Source: Prorocentrum cordatum
Lineage: Eukaryota; Sar; Dinophyceae; Prorocentrales; Prorocentraceae
Assembly: GCA_963575745.1 (NCBI GenBank)
Contig: CAUYUJ010015943.1
Span: 1-64,000, forward strand
DNA length: 64,000 nt
Reading direction: 5' to 3'
Every line of letters begins with the position of its first letter. The first letter of the stretch is position 1. The notes below the pieces were generated by a model. That model did not search any database and was not told where the DNA came from. It saw only the letters and a list, made by a program, of their open reading frames with translations. Positions 28,801 to 36,719 of the stretch are shown here, piece after piece. The position numbers were made by a program, and so were the translations under genes.

Positions 28801-30834
28801 GCGGCTTCAGCCCAGGGGGCTGCACCAAGCCGTGGCAGGACAGGGCGCCCTGAAGGATGGCGCGATGCGAACGTGCGTGCCTGGCAACCGCGCCAACACA
28901 CGCCCCCGCCAAACGTGGCCGCAGCGCTGCGCCCTGCCCAGGCAAAACCTGCCCCACCTGAGCGCGAGCGGCAGCCGCTCGTCCCGCTCGTCCTCACGTA
29001 CACCCAGGCGCACCACAGCGCCTCCCCGCGGCACAGCGAGGGTAGCGCCCATCACGTCAGCCCCCGCCCTGACGCCGTCGACCCTGACCAGGCTGCAGCC
29101 TCGGCGGCGGGCGGCACAGGCGGCTCCCGCCAGCCCAGCCCAACACCCTGCGCAGCGCCGATCCGCTCCCCGAGCAGGGCGGACTCTGCGCGCGCTAACG
29201 CCCAGGCGACCTCGCCACGCGACCGCCACACGGGCGGGCGCGTCCCGCGCAGCCGGTCCTGCAGCCGCCACAGCTCGCGCAAGGCCCCTGGGAGCTCCAC
29301 GAGCTCGCCGCCCCGCGAGACTCAGGCTGATGCCCAAGCCCCCGAGGTGGTGCCACGCTTCGGTGTCAGCGCCACCGAACCTGGCCAGGTCGACCTCGAG
29401 CCGACGCCGTCCACGGACCAGGAGATGCCGCCGCCCACCCGCGTTGTCGTCCCCATCGACGAGGCGCCGACCTTCGACCCCTTCAAGAACAAGTACCGCG
29501 TCAAGGACCTCGTGGCGGGCTTCGGCGGCGGCTCACCGCTCTCTCCTCAGAGTCGTGGCGGCGCCCCCGCCACCTCAGCCGCTGCCGCGGCAGCGGCGGC
29601 CCCGCGTGGAGTCAGCCCTGTCCGCAACGCGTGCCTCACGGCAGCGGGCATGGACGAGGCTCAGCGCCAGGCCACCGACCGCGCTGCTCGAGCTGTTCCA
29701 CCCGATGCTGCTCATCACGGTACTGACGGGGCGGGCGCGCCGCCGCAGGACGGACCAGCGGCGTCGCGTGCGCAGTATATGCGCGCGCGTTGCGCCGCTG
29801 CCGCGCCGAGCTGCCGCCGCTGGTTTGCTTTTGCTCTTGTGTTCGGCAGGACGGATCGAGGAGTCGCCTCCCTCTCCCTCTGCTGCCGTCTCACCTCCCC
29901 TCCCCCCGTCCCCCACGGTACTGGAGTGAGGAGGATTTTTCGAGGCAGTTTTGCCGATGTTTATGAACCCCCCCTGGCGCAGTGTCGACAATGCCTCGCC
30001 TATACTTCTGGCCTGACGGCGGCTTCAGCCCCGTTCAAGCCAATCTGCAGGGACGCCATGAGCTCCTACTGCGGCCAAGCCTTCTACCTGGGTGAGGGCC
30101 AGGCTGCCCTCCACCGCGCGGGGCGTGCCAACCCCAGCTCCACCGACGGAGACGGGCCAGGTCGCTCCATCCACCTCGTCAGCCTCAACATCACGAGTCT
30201 CCCAGCGAACTGGCCAACCATCACCGCTCTAGGTGTCGACCACAACGCCGCAGTCATAGCACTGCAGGAGACCCGACATGCCAAGCCTACCAGACAAGCC
30301 ATCGCTACCAACGCCGCCAATCCACACCACGGGGGATATCAGGCCAGTCTGGGACCTGACCTGGATCTGGCGCGAGCCCAGCGCAAAGCTGCGCACGGCG
30401 GCACAGACCACACGGTCGAGGGCAACACTGGCGCCTCGGGAGGGGTCGCCATCCTCTCTAAGGACGCCATCGTCGACTCCACCGTCGACGACACAGCGTC
30501 CTGTATCGCCACCCTCAAGGCCAAGAAAAGATGGCACGAGGCCTTCCTCCCGCTCTGCACCCAGCACCGCCGCAGGCGGCGACGAAACAACCACGGGCCC
30601 GCTGGGATCTACATTGCGAGCCTCTACGGGGTCGCTGGAGGAGACAGCACCGATTTGTTTCGGCTTGCTGACTGCGCCGCCGCGAGGGTCGGCTCAGCCC
30701 CGTATTTCATTTGCATGGACGCCAACACGAACATCGACGACAATCCACACCTGCTGCACATGATGCAGCACGGATGGTTTAACGTCGCTGAAGGTACACC
30801 AGACCACACCATGCACACATGGCAATATCCCTGA
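22843..30834 (+). CDS. LINE ORF2, first ~2,660 codons: membrane-like and low-complexity N-terminus, ART-like region, zinc fingers, APE-type endonuclease
   Basis: One uninterrupted frame of almost 8 kb. The true start is unclear: ATGs at 22843, 22849 and 22933 are in frame, and the last would give MWRLACSLALPSLAGARP, which looks like a signal peptide. Then come: low-complexity Ser/Thr/Pro segments; a hydrophobic segment (ICLFVATYAIVVAM, ~24630-24672); a duplicated motif LKWTSAKL / LKWASGKL (~24835 and ~24913) followed by VVCGLLLVGAKLLA; an ADP-ribosyltransferase-like stretch (25885-26170); Cys-rich fingers (27380-27600); the region shared with 1-661; and an APE-type endonuclease from ~30160. 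The frame runs into TGA at 30832-30834, but the endonuclease continues in the next frame (NIPDWDRVTKCPRTSRIDYI), so a 1-2 nt indel near 30822 (ATGGCAAT) interrupts it. Confidence 0.85.
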   Translation: MYMSIQGYLRTCADMQLLAHRSRRPPGLAIMWRLACSLALPSLAGARPSSGGAPQHGGDFFLRHAERGTLFYLYDDSIYKYDHCTILDPIVNGTAAAGPCGNGPLGAIASAWLEQHQGPCPTRCPPGTPTATTTATASTSMSPTSTSSSTTTHASQSALSLSSTVVQHILDGAADKAQARSGGFSPAVVPRFSPTGLTTPLCARGEPEEDPAFWHLMMIRARLIPCAAAWAPGEDHQDVFWAWLEDCVPYILATLHLPQYDHFFQEDSEEKNDGLRQRTAFDMCEDIWHRAGPDRQRTNRNLTRIQGSREYPTRYFGLLLEYQGARAQLVGPEAFTAPLPPYLSRAHALLPRGLPPPDQDALAYLADAILHHPPDMQPLVEAELAAAPMEPLNLPPPAGPLAQHATCDQPAADAEPPLLQHIAASDINISLDSFHASDDSQDDMETQDRDGTAPPGDTAQRDRDSEPYIGRPPSHSSPPNNSAQADPSAQLNDAEGATAADETSHPTASPALTSPRSGGFSPAAALAGPGRLQTSGGRTTPRTLVCRANATDSNSSAVDHWQAGIDNDPIDDASPDASGSYEAPHSAAASRRCGCLICLFVATYAIVVAMPYKDQIDGYLPTPSRDPSYRQRRRREAAAPGPSVSTTPRRTTAYNVTPALWGILKWTSAKLRDIVSGGASAVGFGLGGVLKWASGKLGAIATGGVVCGLLLVGAKLLAQGAVGHVGARICARALDSSTAQWCLRCCQPSRRPRGEATHTMPRTHPDVPECQHVHSLRHPLLQEHYAAAVAAAVADVTTATTAAIVEVTAAVSRASSVTPRSTSPSPRDGSISGMAYGTPPTHEDATAQASDAEAREPRERTRDSPWSIFRHADARGSSSDTDTQPPRRRARYASPARPQAPSGPGTPHLALRPPTRNLRNTIQRDPAVPVPPTSILNALYQNGFALGNSGVSTEDIKDALRLHDHPRFTHDPTLQALVPWTDIMQRPPNRLTWVLEDSGGNSGETIFPYLTWDLRQPTTDTPTVFWHGTRGDLAARPAFNGGHLLPGPRREAKGRTATNAGRTYVSVHPSLAAWHAVPPHPPYSLEGDTLAWGPIALWMCEATQPPRDENWRNFVKGEAHGARLIYPRVLGLLIRMDWCAPTEAASRCRALPQAYGMGDCAHALHIAGYDHPDLREAAEARDQEANTWRRPDIAAAWPPPQALYSPEAARAWAKQHYDTEAATRADPNQPRPRVSLRKLQLDPQPLIDLVYTGLQAVPVRGQSDAREPRPSGSSPGAASGPPRTYQSGAALAHSPDRSSTTSGADDRRTPSLISAAAALARGHARPRRSASRSSRQSGGNSTSDNSDIETWEHIETEEEPTAYHVLAFHVRDVRARVNAPGIEVWLDPGEHHDGAYLPWGTTVMGHRVIDPVVAGRDGWVILHHDHGDTTTKLWAPTQVHVKADDTWRTVMIPADMGPQWIERHADDARLPAEVVRTTGQSWFADVWPLWDRPRPHPDDPGTNEQALPPLPGRWSCPQCRFQCCQYCAARRNTQLGTSGQPTCPDCSLSGLRALMDWSTDYSCNSWTCAYSTDNRDSDTCCLSSRCPHPPSPHSLFDVRATGMPPHILARQYGNAPAQHDLKEPPRAPSGPGGEPPQPGQAGYQGQWYLPPRPRRVLKQGLPDGTRRPPGFTGTGMPEDPSPDQPLWREGYVLFGPHQALKEDFIFNKTVRRPYSLAITNMHRDRVTVRTVCESIAERIHTTRTRWRDVVLYWNAEGGPGPQALDYDMRLCDAMVSRATTEAELNHDRSNRGSFCLYGPAHQRAVNITVLPEPQNIDYVEHVRRYSPVGATYPDHAFEHVYEDWRRPDVPTILPDTRPLSRADQQRYQQHLQRTQQRDQRDAGQPSTPRNRSPARVPTGDSTVYGGGAAYHRGPIGARPAAAGAAASSYGHAPHARVHPAVIGYPRALVQAPPRATSPVPGSTRAWGLYPGRHDSTPSNQPAVVTPAASAQGAAPSRGRTGRPEGWRDANVRAWQPRQHTPPPNVAAALRPAQAKPAPPERERQPLVPLVLTYTQAHHSASPRHSEGSAHHVSPRPDAVDPDQAAASAAGGTGGSRQPSPTPCAAPIRSPSRADSARANAQATSPRDRHTGGRVPRSRSCSRHSSRKAPGSSTSSPPRETQADAQAPEVVPRFGVSATEPGQVDLEPTPSTDQEMPPPTRVVVPIDEAPTFDPFKNKYRVKDLVAGFGGGSPLSPQSRGGAPATSAAAAAAAAPRGVSPVRNACLTAAGMDEAQRQATDRAARAVPPDAAHHGTDGAGAPPQDGPAASRAQYMRARCAAAAPSCRRWFAFALVFGRTDRGVASLSLCCRLTSPPPVPHGTGVRRIFRGSFADVYEPPLAQCRQCLAYTSGLTAASAPFKPICRDAMSSYCGQAFYLGEGQAALHRAGRANPSSTDGDGPGRSIHLVSLNITSLPANWPTITALGVDHNAAVIALQETRHAKPTRQAIATNAANPHHGGYQASLGPDLDLARAQRKAAHGGTDHTVEGNTGASGGVAILSKDAIVDSTVDDTASCIATLKAKKRWHEAFLPLCTQHRRRRRRNNHGPAGIYIASLYGVAGGDSTDLFRLADCAAARVGSAPYFICMDANTNIDDNPHLLHMMQHGWFNVAEGTPDHTMHTWQYP
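23381..23405. repeat. Bulged-C hairpin H2 in the LINE
   Basis: Arm GCAGTGG, C, core GGCTTCAGCC, arm CCGCTGT. Seven pairs with two G-T. Encodes SGGFSPA in ORF2. Confidence 0.82.
24389..24413. repeat. Bulged-C hairpin H3 in the LINE
   Basis: Arm GCAGTGG, C, core GGCTTCAGCC, arm CCGCTGC. Seven pairs with one G-T. Encodes SGGFSPA again. Confidence 0.82.
25536..25556. repeat. Bulged-C hairpin H4 in the LINE
   Basis: Arm CCAGG, C, variant core GCCTTCAGGC, arm CCTGG. Five perfect pairs. The core has swapped G-C pairs but keeps the TTCA loop. Confidence 0.78.
25885..26170 (+). other. Possible ADP-ribosyltransferase (PARP/ART-like) region inside ORF2
   Basis: VFWHGTRGDLAA with its His at 25921, then GRTYVSVHPSLAAWHA with its Tyr at 26032, then IALWMCEATQ with a Glu at 26143. 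This resembles, in order, the HG[ST], [IV]Y[FV]S..S.A and LLLCEVALG stretches of PARP-type ADP-ribosyltransferases. The spacing His-Tyr of 37 residues is close to that family; the catalytic Glu further on is not identified. Weak similarity only. If true, it would be an unexpected passenger domain for a LINE. Confidence 0.33.
26648..26672. repeat. Bulged-C hairpin H5 in the LINE
   Basis: Arm GCCCCAG, C, core GGCTCCAGCC, arm CTGGGGC. Seven perfect pairs. Confidence 0.88.
27379..27605 (+). other. Cys-rich zinc-finger region of ORF2
   Basis: RWSCPQCRFQCCQYCAARRN, then PTCPDC, then further Cys at 27530-27595 (SCNSWTC.., DTCC, SRCPH). At least three CxxC pairs occur within 75 residues, consistent with one or more structural zinc sites. 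Confidence 0.6.
27712..27742. repeat. Bulged-C hairpin H6 in the LINE
   Basis: Arm CCCCCCCGAG, C, core GCCTTCAGGC, arm CCCGGGGGGG. Ten positions with a single A-C mismatch. Confidence 0.82.
28796..28818. repeat. Bulged-C hairpin H7 in the LINE, next to the breakpoint of the 1-661 copy
   Basis: Arm CCCCTG, C, core GGCTTCAGCC, arm CAGGGG. Six perfect pairs. The homology between the LINE and the fragment at 1-661 ends about 7 nt before this hairpin. Confidence 0.88.
30015..30035. repeat. Bulged-C hairpin H8 in the LINE
   Basis: Arm GACGG, C, core GGCTTCAGCC, arm CCGTT. Five pairs with one G-T. Confidence 0.75.
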
Positions 30835-30990
30835 CTGGGACCGCGTCACCAAGTGCCCCCGCACTTCGCGCATCGATTACATCATCGCCAACCAAGCGGC
30901 GCGATCCCTTGTCACCGACTTCTGCTATCTACGTGACTTGCCAGCGAAGTCCCATGTTGGCCTGCAGGTCACGCTCGACCTTAGCCGCCT
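30160..30990 (+). other. APE-type (exonuclease-endonuclease-phosphatase) endonuclease domain of the LINE
   Basis: SLNITSL (Asn), VIALQETRHA (catalytic Glu, ~30266), GGVAILSKD, GIYIASLYG (Tyr), FICMDANTN (Asp/Asn, ~30717), then across the frameshift RIDYIIANQ (Asp, ~30876) and KSHVGLQVTL (His, ~30953). All landmark residues of target-nicking LINE endonucleases are present. Confidence 0.85.
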
Positions 30991-33900
30991 CGACCATACG
31001 GCCCGACGCCTTCTAGCCCCCACGCCTTACCCTCCTAACGACGGAGCGCATGAGGACCACGAACTTCAGGCTTTAGGGACCCTCATCGCAGGGCGATGCC
31101 ATGACCGCATGGAGCAGGCCGACACACGCGACGATGTGGAACGCATGCTCGCCACGGCAAACGAGGCCAGCCATGAGTACCATCTCACCCGGCTGCGCGA
31201 CCTGCCACCTCCACCGCCAGACCACCCAAAAAAGAAGCCCCCTACCATGCACGGGCTCACACCCACGTTCGAGGAGCGACCCGCTGTCCCCCGCGCCTTT
31301 CCCACCTACGGAGCTTCCACGATCCACATGAACCGCCTTCGCAAGCTCCATCGGCAACTTTGTGAGCTGCGCTTCATCGGACAGCACCATCATATCGACT
31401 ACCGTGCTATCCCGCCGTACCTGGCGCAGCGCATCGACTGCACGTGGACCGCAGCCCGCCTTCTCTGCCACAAGCTGCGCCCCACGGTCCTCCTGGCCTT
31501 TCCCGAGGCCTGGGCCCCCGACGTGCCGGCGCCACGCGGAGAGCAACTGGACCGTCTGATCCAAAACTTGGACTCAGAGCTGGCGCGACGTGCAAACCGA
31601 GTCAAAGCTGAACGCATCAAGATTTGGGCTGAGGGTGTCCGCGAGCCAAGCGGGCGAAAGGCGGCCATATACGCACGGGCTGCCGACTGCTCGCCCACGG
31701 CGTATCTCCGCACGCCCACCACTCCCGACGATGCACAGCTCCACTGCGACACCACCGCCTTCAACCCTGACCAAGCTTGCACGGACGATAGTGATGCCGA
31801 CACCGACGCTGGCGGCTTCAGCCCCAGCGACGGTAGCTCGCTCGACACGGACAACGACGAAGGCCACACTCGTGACCCACCACCTGCCCAGGTCCCCGAC
31901 GCCCTCCCCGCCAACGCCATTGTTGCCAATACCAAAGACATGCTTAAGCTCATGGTCGACACCTGGGAGCCCATCTTGGGCAGGTACCGCGCTCGCGCAG
32001 GCCATGATGCCGAAGCTATGCCGACGTGGGCAGACTTCTACGACGAGTACCGACAAGAGCTGCCTACGCCATCACCAGCAGCCCCTTTCCACCTCACCGA
32101 CGACCAACTCATCCACTTCATTCGCACCCGTTCACCGCGCCGCGCGGGGGGACTCGACGGCTGGACAACTAAGGAGGCTAAGGAGTTACCCGACGACATC
32201 CTTCGCCTCTTCGCCAGCGTCTTACGTGATATGCAACGCACTGGCACCATCCCAGAGCCCCTCCTACACGTGCCAAACCCGTGCCTCCGAAAAGGCCGAG
32301 GGGAAGTCCCGACGGACCAACGACTTCTCTCGGTTCTTTCCGTCTGGATGTACGCGTGGGAAGCGCCAGCCTACCGTAGCCTCACGGACTGGCGGAAAGG
32401 ATGGACCCACGCCACGAGCTTCGGCGCTGTTCCCAAGGCCACCATTGGGGATGTCAGCACCTCTCTCGCCCTGCGCATCGAGCATGCCAGGGCTTTACTC
32501 CTCCCCTTAGCTGGAGCTGCCCTTGACCGACAGAAGTGCTTCGACTACCTCATCACGGACATCTGCCTTAACCTTGCGCTGCACGCGGGGTGCCCTCAAG
32601 ACATCGTCACTGTCCGCCGAAATTTCTACAGACACCACAAACGCTACATCCGCATGAACGGAGCGTACTCTAAGGACTTGGCCAGGACTAACGGTCACCT
32701 CCAGGGAAGCTCGTGGTCCCTGGACGACATCAAGCTGCTCATGTGCGTGTGGACAAAGAGGCAGCATCGATACGTTCCTCGATCACTCAGCACTACCTTT
32801 GTTGACGACAGCAACTCCACTACCCACACCGCGTCTGAGCTGCAGAAATCTCTTGACGAAACCGCCAAGTTTGATCGATTCTCAGGTCAACGCATTCACC
32901 CTGGTAAAGTGGCAGGGTGGGCGCTCACCGACGAGCTTCACGCCGCCGTTACCCAGCTCACACTGGCGGAGCGCCCCCTACGTGTGGTCGATTCCTTCAA
33001 GCTCGTCGGGAGTTACATCAACGCAGAGGCAGCGCCGGCTCCAGCCGCGCTTAACCTCACGGCCACCGCTGACGCCCGTGTACGGAGAGCGACTATCCGC
33101 CTGCCGCGCATTGGCAAGCTCCCATCGCCGATGCTTATCAAGGCGCGGCACGCCCGTTCCCTGGCTGCCAGCGTCTGCACCACGGGCACCGACATTCAAG
33201 CACCATCAGGCACAGCCAAAACTGCCTACAACCACGCCCTCAAGGCGGCTATCCGCCCCAAGGGGAACAAGTGGGTCGAGTTCTGGACTCTCATGGCCGT
33301 GTGCGTCCCAGGACACGCCCTGGAGATCGACGCCATCACGCAGCGTGAAGCATTCCTGTGCCTGCGGCGACAGGTAAACCGCGACGTTACACTCTGCGGG
33401 CTCGCCAGAGACCTTCAACACCACGTCCAGACCCTGTTTGGTGGAGGACCCGTCGGACGACTCGTCCAGTCGCTCCAGCAGCTCCGATGGACCTGGCCCA
33501 CATTTGGCATCATGTACGACGACTGGGGCTGCCAGATCAGCTGGCTGAATTTACCCCAAAACGCCTTCCTACACATGCTGCGGGCCTCGCAACGCAGGGC
33601 TTTTCTGCGGAGGATCAAGCCACGGCGACACGACCTTGGCTACCTAGCCTCTGTCAGACAGGGCCTCGACCTCTTCGCCAGCACGTGGCTCGCCCGAACT
33701 AAAGGAGCAGCCAAATGCACTGCCTGGCAGCTGGCGCTCCTCCTCAACTACCTGTCGGGCGGGGATCACACCCAACAGCGACGATCCCGATCAAACACGT
33801 CGGCAGACCCCAGCCCCATCTGCCGATACTGCGACGAGGAAGAGGAAACTCAGGAGCACACTGTCCGCGACTGCAAGTGCTGGGCCCGAGAAAGACTCCC

Positions 33901-34056
33901 TCTCACCACCCTCATCAGTGACGACCAGTGGGCCCGTCTTCCGCCGCACACAAGACACTGCGGGCTCTTTGACGAAGACCCAGCCCTCCTCGACCTGCAG
34001 GCCGACCTCGCGAGGGACCCGCTGCCACAGCCCATACCGCGGCCCCCCCCCCCCCT
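30826..34056 (+). CDS. LINE ORF2 continued: end of endonuclease, reverse transcriptase, CCHC finger
   Basis: Second frame of ORF2, open through to 34180. After the last endonuclease motifs comes a ~270-residue linker and then the reverse transcriptase: GGLDGWTTKEAKELP (~32150), AALDRQKCFDYL (motif A, ~32515), LQGSSWSL (a divergent motif B, normally QG.P.SP, ~32698), TTFVDDSNS (motif C, catalytic DD, ~32797), HPGKVAGW (D, ~32899) and FKLVGSYIN (E, ~32998). At 33817-33880 ICRYCDEEEETQEHTVRDC is the CxxC-x8-H-x4-C finger that commonly ends LINE reverse transcriptases. The frame then enters a 13-C run (34043-34055), beyond which only the next frame makes sense. Divergent motif B suggests either an unusual lineage or decay. 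Confidence 0.87.
31807..31829. repeat. Bulged-C hairpin H9 in the LINE
   Basis: Arm CGCTGG, C, core GGCTTCAGCC, arm CCAGCG. Six perfect pairs. Encodes AGGFSPS. Confidence 0.87.
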
Positions 34057-35727
34057 GAGGGAGATCCTGCGGCTTCAGCCCAGGACACCTACACCACCTA
34101 CCTTGACCACGATGCTGGTTGGACATGGGTCTACGCTGCCACGGACGGTGCATGCACCAACCAAGCCATCCCATTGCTAGCAAGAGCGGGCTACGGCGTC
34201 TACTACGGCATCGACCACCGCATGAACTACAGTGCACGCGTTCACGGCCTAACGCAGAACGCCCAGGTTGCGGAGACCCTCGCCATTGTCCACCTTACGG
34301 CATGTGCCGAACGGCCCGTGCACGTTTTCGTGGACAACCAGGCGGTGGTCGATGGGTTCCAAAGCATCATCGACGGACATCCAGCGCCGCAGGGCACGCA
34401 CACGGAGCTCTGGGAAAAGATCCACCGATGTGTTATGGCCAAGCCCAACATGTTTCGTGTCGAAAAAATCGCCAGCCATCTGGGAGACATGGGCATCGAC
34501 CTTGGGCTCATCGGGCCCATTGCGGAGGAGTTCAACCGTCAGGCCGACGCCCTTGCCACAATGGCGGCACGCACTCACAACCTTCCTGACCACATTGTCG
34601 AAGCTGCCAAAACACGACATCGCCAAGCGACCGTGCTCCATGGGGTCGCTGTCGCTATCTACGAGCGCAGACACCGCACTCTGCCGCTCCCACACCGCAG
34701 GGCTGGGTTTACAGCTGCGGAACTCAGCAAAATGGAACCAAACCCCCTGCTGTCGGACCAGGCACCACCCGCGGCTGGACCATTCATCCCGCAAGACCCG
34801 GATGAGCTCTGGGCCGAGGCCCAACGGGCGATGCTCGATGAACAGGAGGACGACCCGTTCGGCTTCGGTGGGGGATTGGACTTCTTGGACGACGGCCCAG
34901 CCAGCGCAAACCCTGCCCCGTCGGGCAACCTCTCGACGCCTACCGCGACTCCGACACCGAGAGCGACATCGCACCCACATGATGATGTCGCTCACCGCCA
35001 AGACGCCGACGATGACCTGGCTGATCCCCTCGGACTGAGTGGCAGCATAGACGACGCTCCGCCGACACCCCACGCTGCCGACGATGCCGCCCCATCGAGA
35101 CGCCACCCGACTACGCGGCCGACCTCCGAGCCCTCGCACGGCATCATGATTGGTCCTACCGTGCCACCCACTCCGTCCCCCCACCAGCGCCAGCCCGCGG
35201 GGGCGGCTCCAGCCCCCCCGCAGGGCACCGAGCCAGTCAGGCCGTCGCACCCCGTCCACGCTTCCATTGTTGCTGGGCGCGAGGATGCGGCTCTTCCGAC
35301 CTCACGGGGCGTGGCCCTAGCGGCTCCAGCCCTGGGGCCGCGTGTTACCCTCCAGTCGCCTATCAAGGGTGACGGCCGTCAGCACACGGAGTGCCGTACT
35401 GCGCTAGTCCACCACCTGGCCAGGCGCACTGATGACCTCGTCCCTCCCACGAGGCCCGCGGCCGCTGGCACTGAGCAGCCGCCCCTCACCGACCGCGAAA
35501 CTGAGCTGTCCCAGGCTATGGCCGCTCTTCAGCAGAGGTGTGCTGCTCTCGCCGCTGACCTTGCCGCTGCTCAAGCCCGTCAAGGCCCTCTGCTCCAGCG
35601 CCTCCACCGCGCCGGGCGTGCCTTCGCCGAGCTGCTTACGCCCTCGCCCGATGGTGCTACGCCGCCACTCACCATCCAAGCTATGCTGTCATCGCTCCGC
35701 GGCGCTCCACCTGGTGCCCCGCGCTAA
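34057..35727 (+). CDS. LINE ORF2 C-terminus: RNase H and low-complexity tail
   Basis: Third frame of ORF2. RNase HI begins with TYLDHDAGWTWVYAATDGAC (catalytic Asp, ~34138), continues ARAGYGVYYG, NAQVAETLAI (Glu, ~34270), VHVFVDNQAVVDGF (Asp, ~34330) and EEFNRQADALATMAA (Asp, ~34545): all four catalytic acids are present. Then ~370 residues rich in Pro, Ala, Asp and His follow, with a final helical stretch (LTDRETELSQAMAALQQRC and following) suggestive of a coiled coil, and stop TAA at 35725-35727. It is joined to the reverse transcriptase through the poly-C run at 34043-34055. Since the frames differ by one, a length error in that run is the simplest explanation. RNase H would remove the RNA strand after first-strand synthesis. 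Confidence 0.88.
   Translation, partial: EGDPAASAQDTYTTYLDHDAGWTWVYAATDGACTNQAIPLLARAGYGVYYGIDHRMNYSARVHGLTQNAQVAETLAIVHLTACAERPVHVFVDNQAVVDGFQSIIDGHPAPQGTHTELWEKIHRCVMAKPNMFRVEKIASHLGDMGIDLGLIGPIAEEFNRQADALATMAARTHNLPDHIVEAAKTRHRQATVLHGVAVAIYERRHRTLPLPHRRAGFTAAELSKMEPNPLLSDQAPPAAGPFIPQDPDELWAEAQRAMLDEQEDDPFGFGGGLDFLDDGPASANPAPSGNLSTPTATPTPRATSHPHDDVAHRQDADDDLADPLGLSGSIDDAPPTPHAADDAAPSRRHPTTRPTSEPSHGIMIGPTVPPTPSPHQRQPAGAAPAPPQGTEPVRPSHPVHASIVAGREDAALPTSRGVALAAPALGPRVTLQSPIKGDGRQHTECRTALVHHLARRTDDLVPPTRPAAAGTEQPPLTDRETELSQAMAALQQRCAALAADLAAAQARQGPLLQRLHRAGRAFAELLTPSPDGATPPLTIQAMLSSLRGAPPGAPR
34065..34085. repeat. Bulged-C hairpin H10 in the LINE
   Basis: Arm TCCTG, C, core GGCTTCAGCC, arm CAGGA. 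Five perfect pairs, between the poly-C run and the RNase H start. Confidence 0.85.
35197..35221. repeat. Bulged-C hairpin H11 in the LINE
   Basis: Arm GCGGGGG, C, core GGCTCCAGCC, arm CCCCCGC. Seven perfect pairs. Confidence 0.87.
35313..35339. repeat. Bulged-C hairpin H12 in the LINE
   Basis: Arm GGCCCTAG, C, core GGCTCCAGCC, arm CTGGGGCC. Eight pairs with one G-T. Confidence 0.86.
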
Positions 35728-36092
35728 TTTCCTCCTTTCTGCCTGCCCGTGTGTACGCGTGGCTCCGCGTCCACGGTGTCAGGGCGTGGGGGCGGGGGGT
35801 GCCCCGTCCCTGCGCGCCGCTTTGCGGCCAAGCGCCCAACTGGCGGTCTGCCAAACCGCCTAGCCACGTGTCAGCACGTCGCCTTCCTTGTTGGGGCCTC
35901 TTTCTTCACGCGGTCTGACATGTGAGATCTTCACCGTCTGTCCGCCGTCTGTAGCGTCTGTCGCATTGCGCCGGGGGAGGGGGTTTTGTTGCCCGCCCTC
36001 GTATCTTAAGGCTGCACCGCCGCAAATAGTGTTTGGCGAGTTGTCGCACCGCAGTGCGCCTCGCGGACGGACCCTGGTCCGCCTACTTGTCC

Positions 36093-36094
<2 letters not shown>
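35728..36094 (+). other. LINE 3' untranslated region
   Basis: Ends directly in the (TC)n tract with no poly-A. Contains the hairpin GGCGGT-ctgccaa-ACCGCC (35842-35860), a plausible recognition structure for the reverse transcriptase by analogy with other LINEs. Confidence 0.6.

Positions 36095-36170
<76 letters not shown>
36095..36170. repeat. (TC)n microsatellite, right flank of the LINE
   Basis: TC run with one TATC interruption. Same strand phase and composition as the left flank at 19797-19938. Confidence 0.93.
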
Positions 36171-36171
<1 letters not shown>

Positions 36172-36719
36172 GTCAGCCCTCGGCCCTCCAACTCACTCCG
36201 CTCTCGCTATCCCTATCGCCTCCTCGTCAGCTCCATCCCGCTGACTTCCTCGCTCCTGTCAGTATCCGATGTCCCTCTCCTTCTCGTCAGCCCCCCCTCC
36301 TTATCCCCCTCAACCTCGCGCAACCTCTGCAACCCTCTCCTGCGTCGTTCCCGCGCTCGCGCCGCCGCCCCCCGCCCGGCGAGGGCAGCGTCCGCCTTCG
36401 GCGACAGCGAGGCCCGCCGCGTCGACGGCGGCCAGGCCCGCGCGCGGCGCGCGGCCACGAGGAGGCCGCTCAACGGGGCACGAAGCGGGGTGGTACCCCT
36501 CCCCACCTCCCCCTCCTCCCCCCCCCCCCCTCCTCCTCCTCCCCTCCTCCTCCTCCTCCTCCTCCTTCCTCCTCCTTCCTCCTCCTTTTTCGCGCTTCCC
36601 CCTCCTCCCCCCCTCCTCCTCCTCCTCCTCCTCCTCCTCCTCCTCCCCCTCCCCCCCCTTCCCCCTCAGCTCCAAGGCAGGGCCAGGGGTGCGGGGTGAG
36701 TTTCGTGTCGAGGCCCTCA
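36171..36719. other. CT-rich spacer with (CCT)n at 36500-36665
   Basis: Degenerate pyrimidine sequence, then a dense CTCCTC tract. No gene supported. Confidence 0.6.

Noticed and set aside
29556-29575. GTGGCGG/CCGCCAC hairpin in the LINE
   Set aside because: Perfect 7-bp arms but the loop lacks the GGCTTCAGCC core, so it does not belong to the family as defined.
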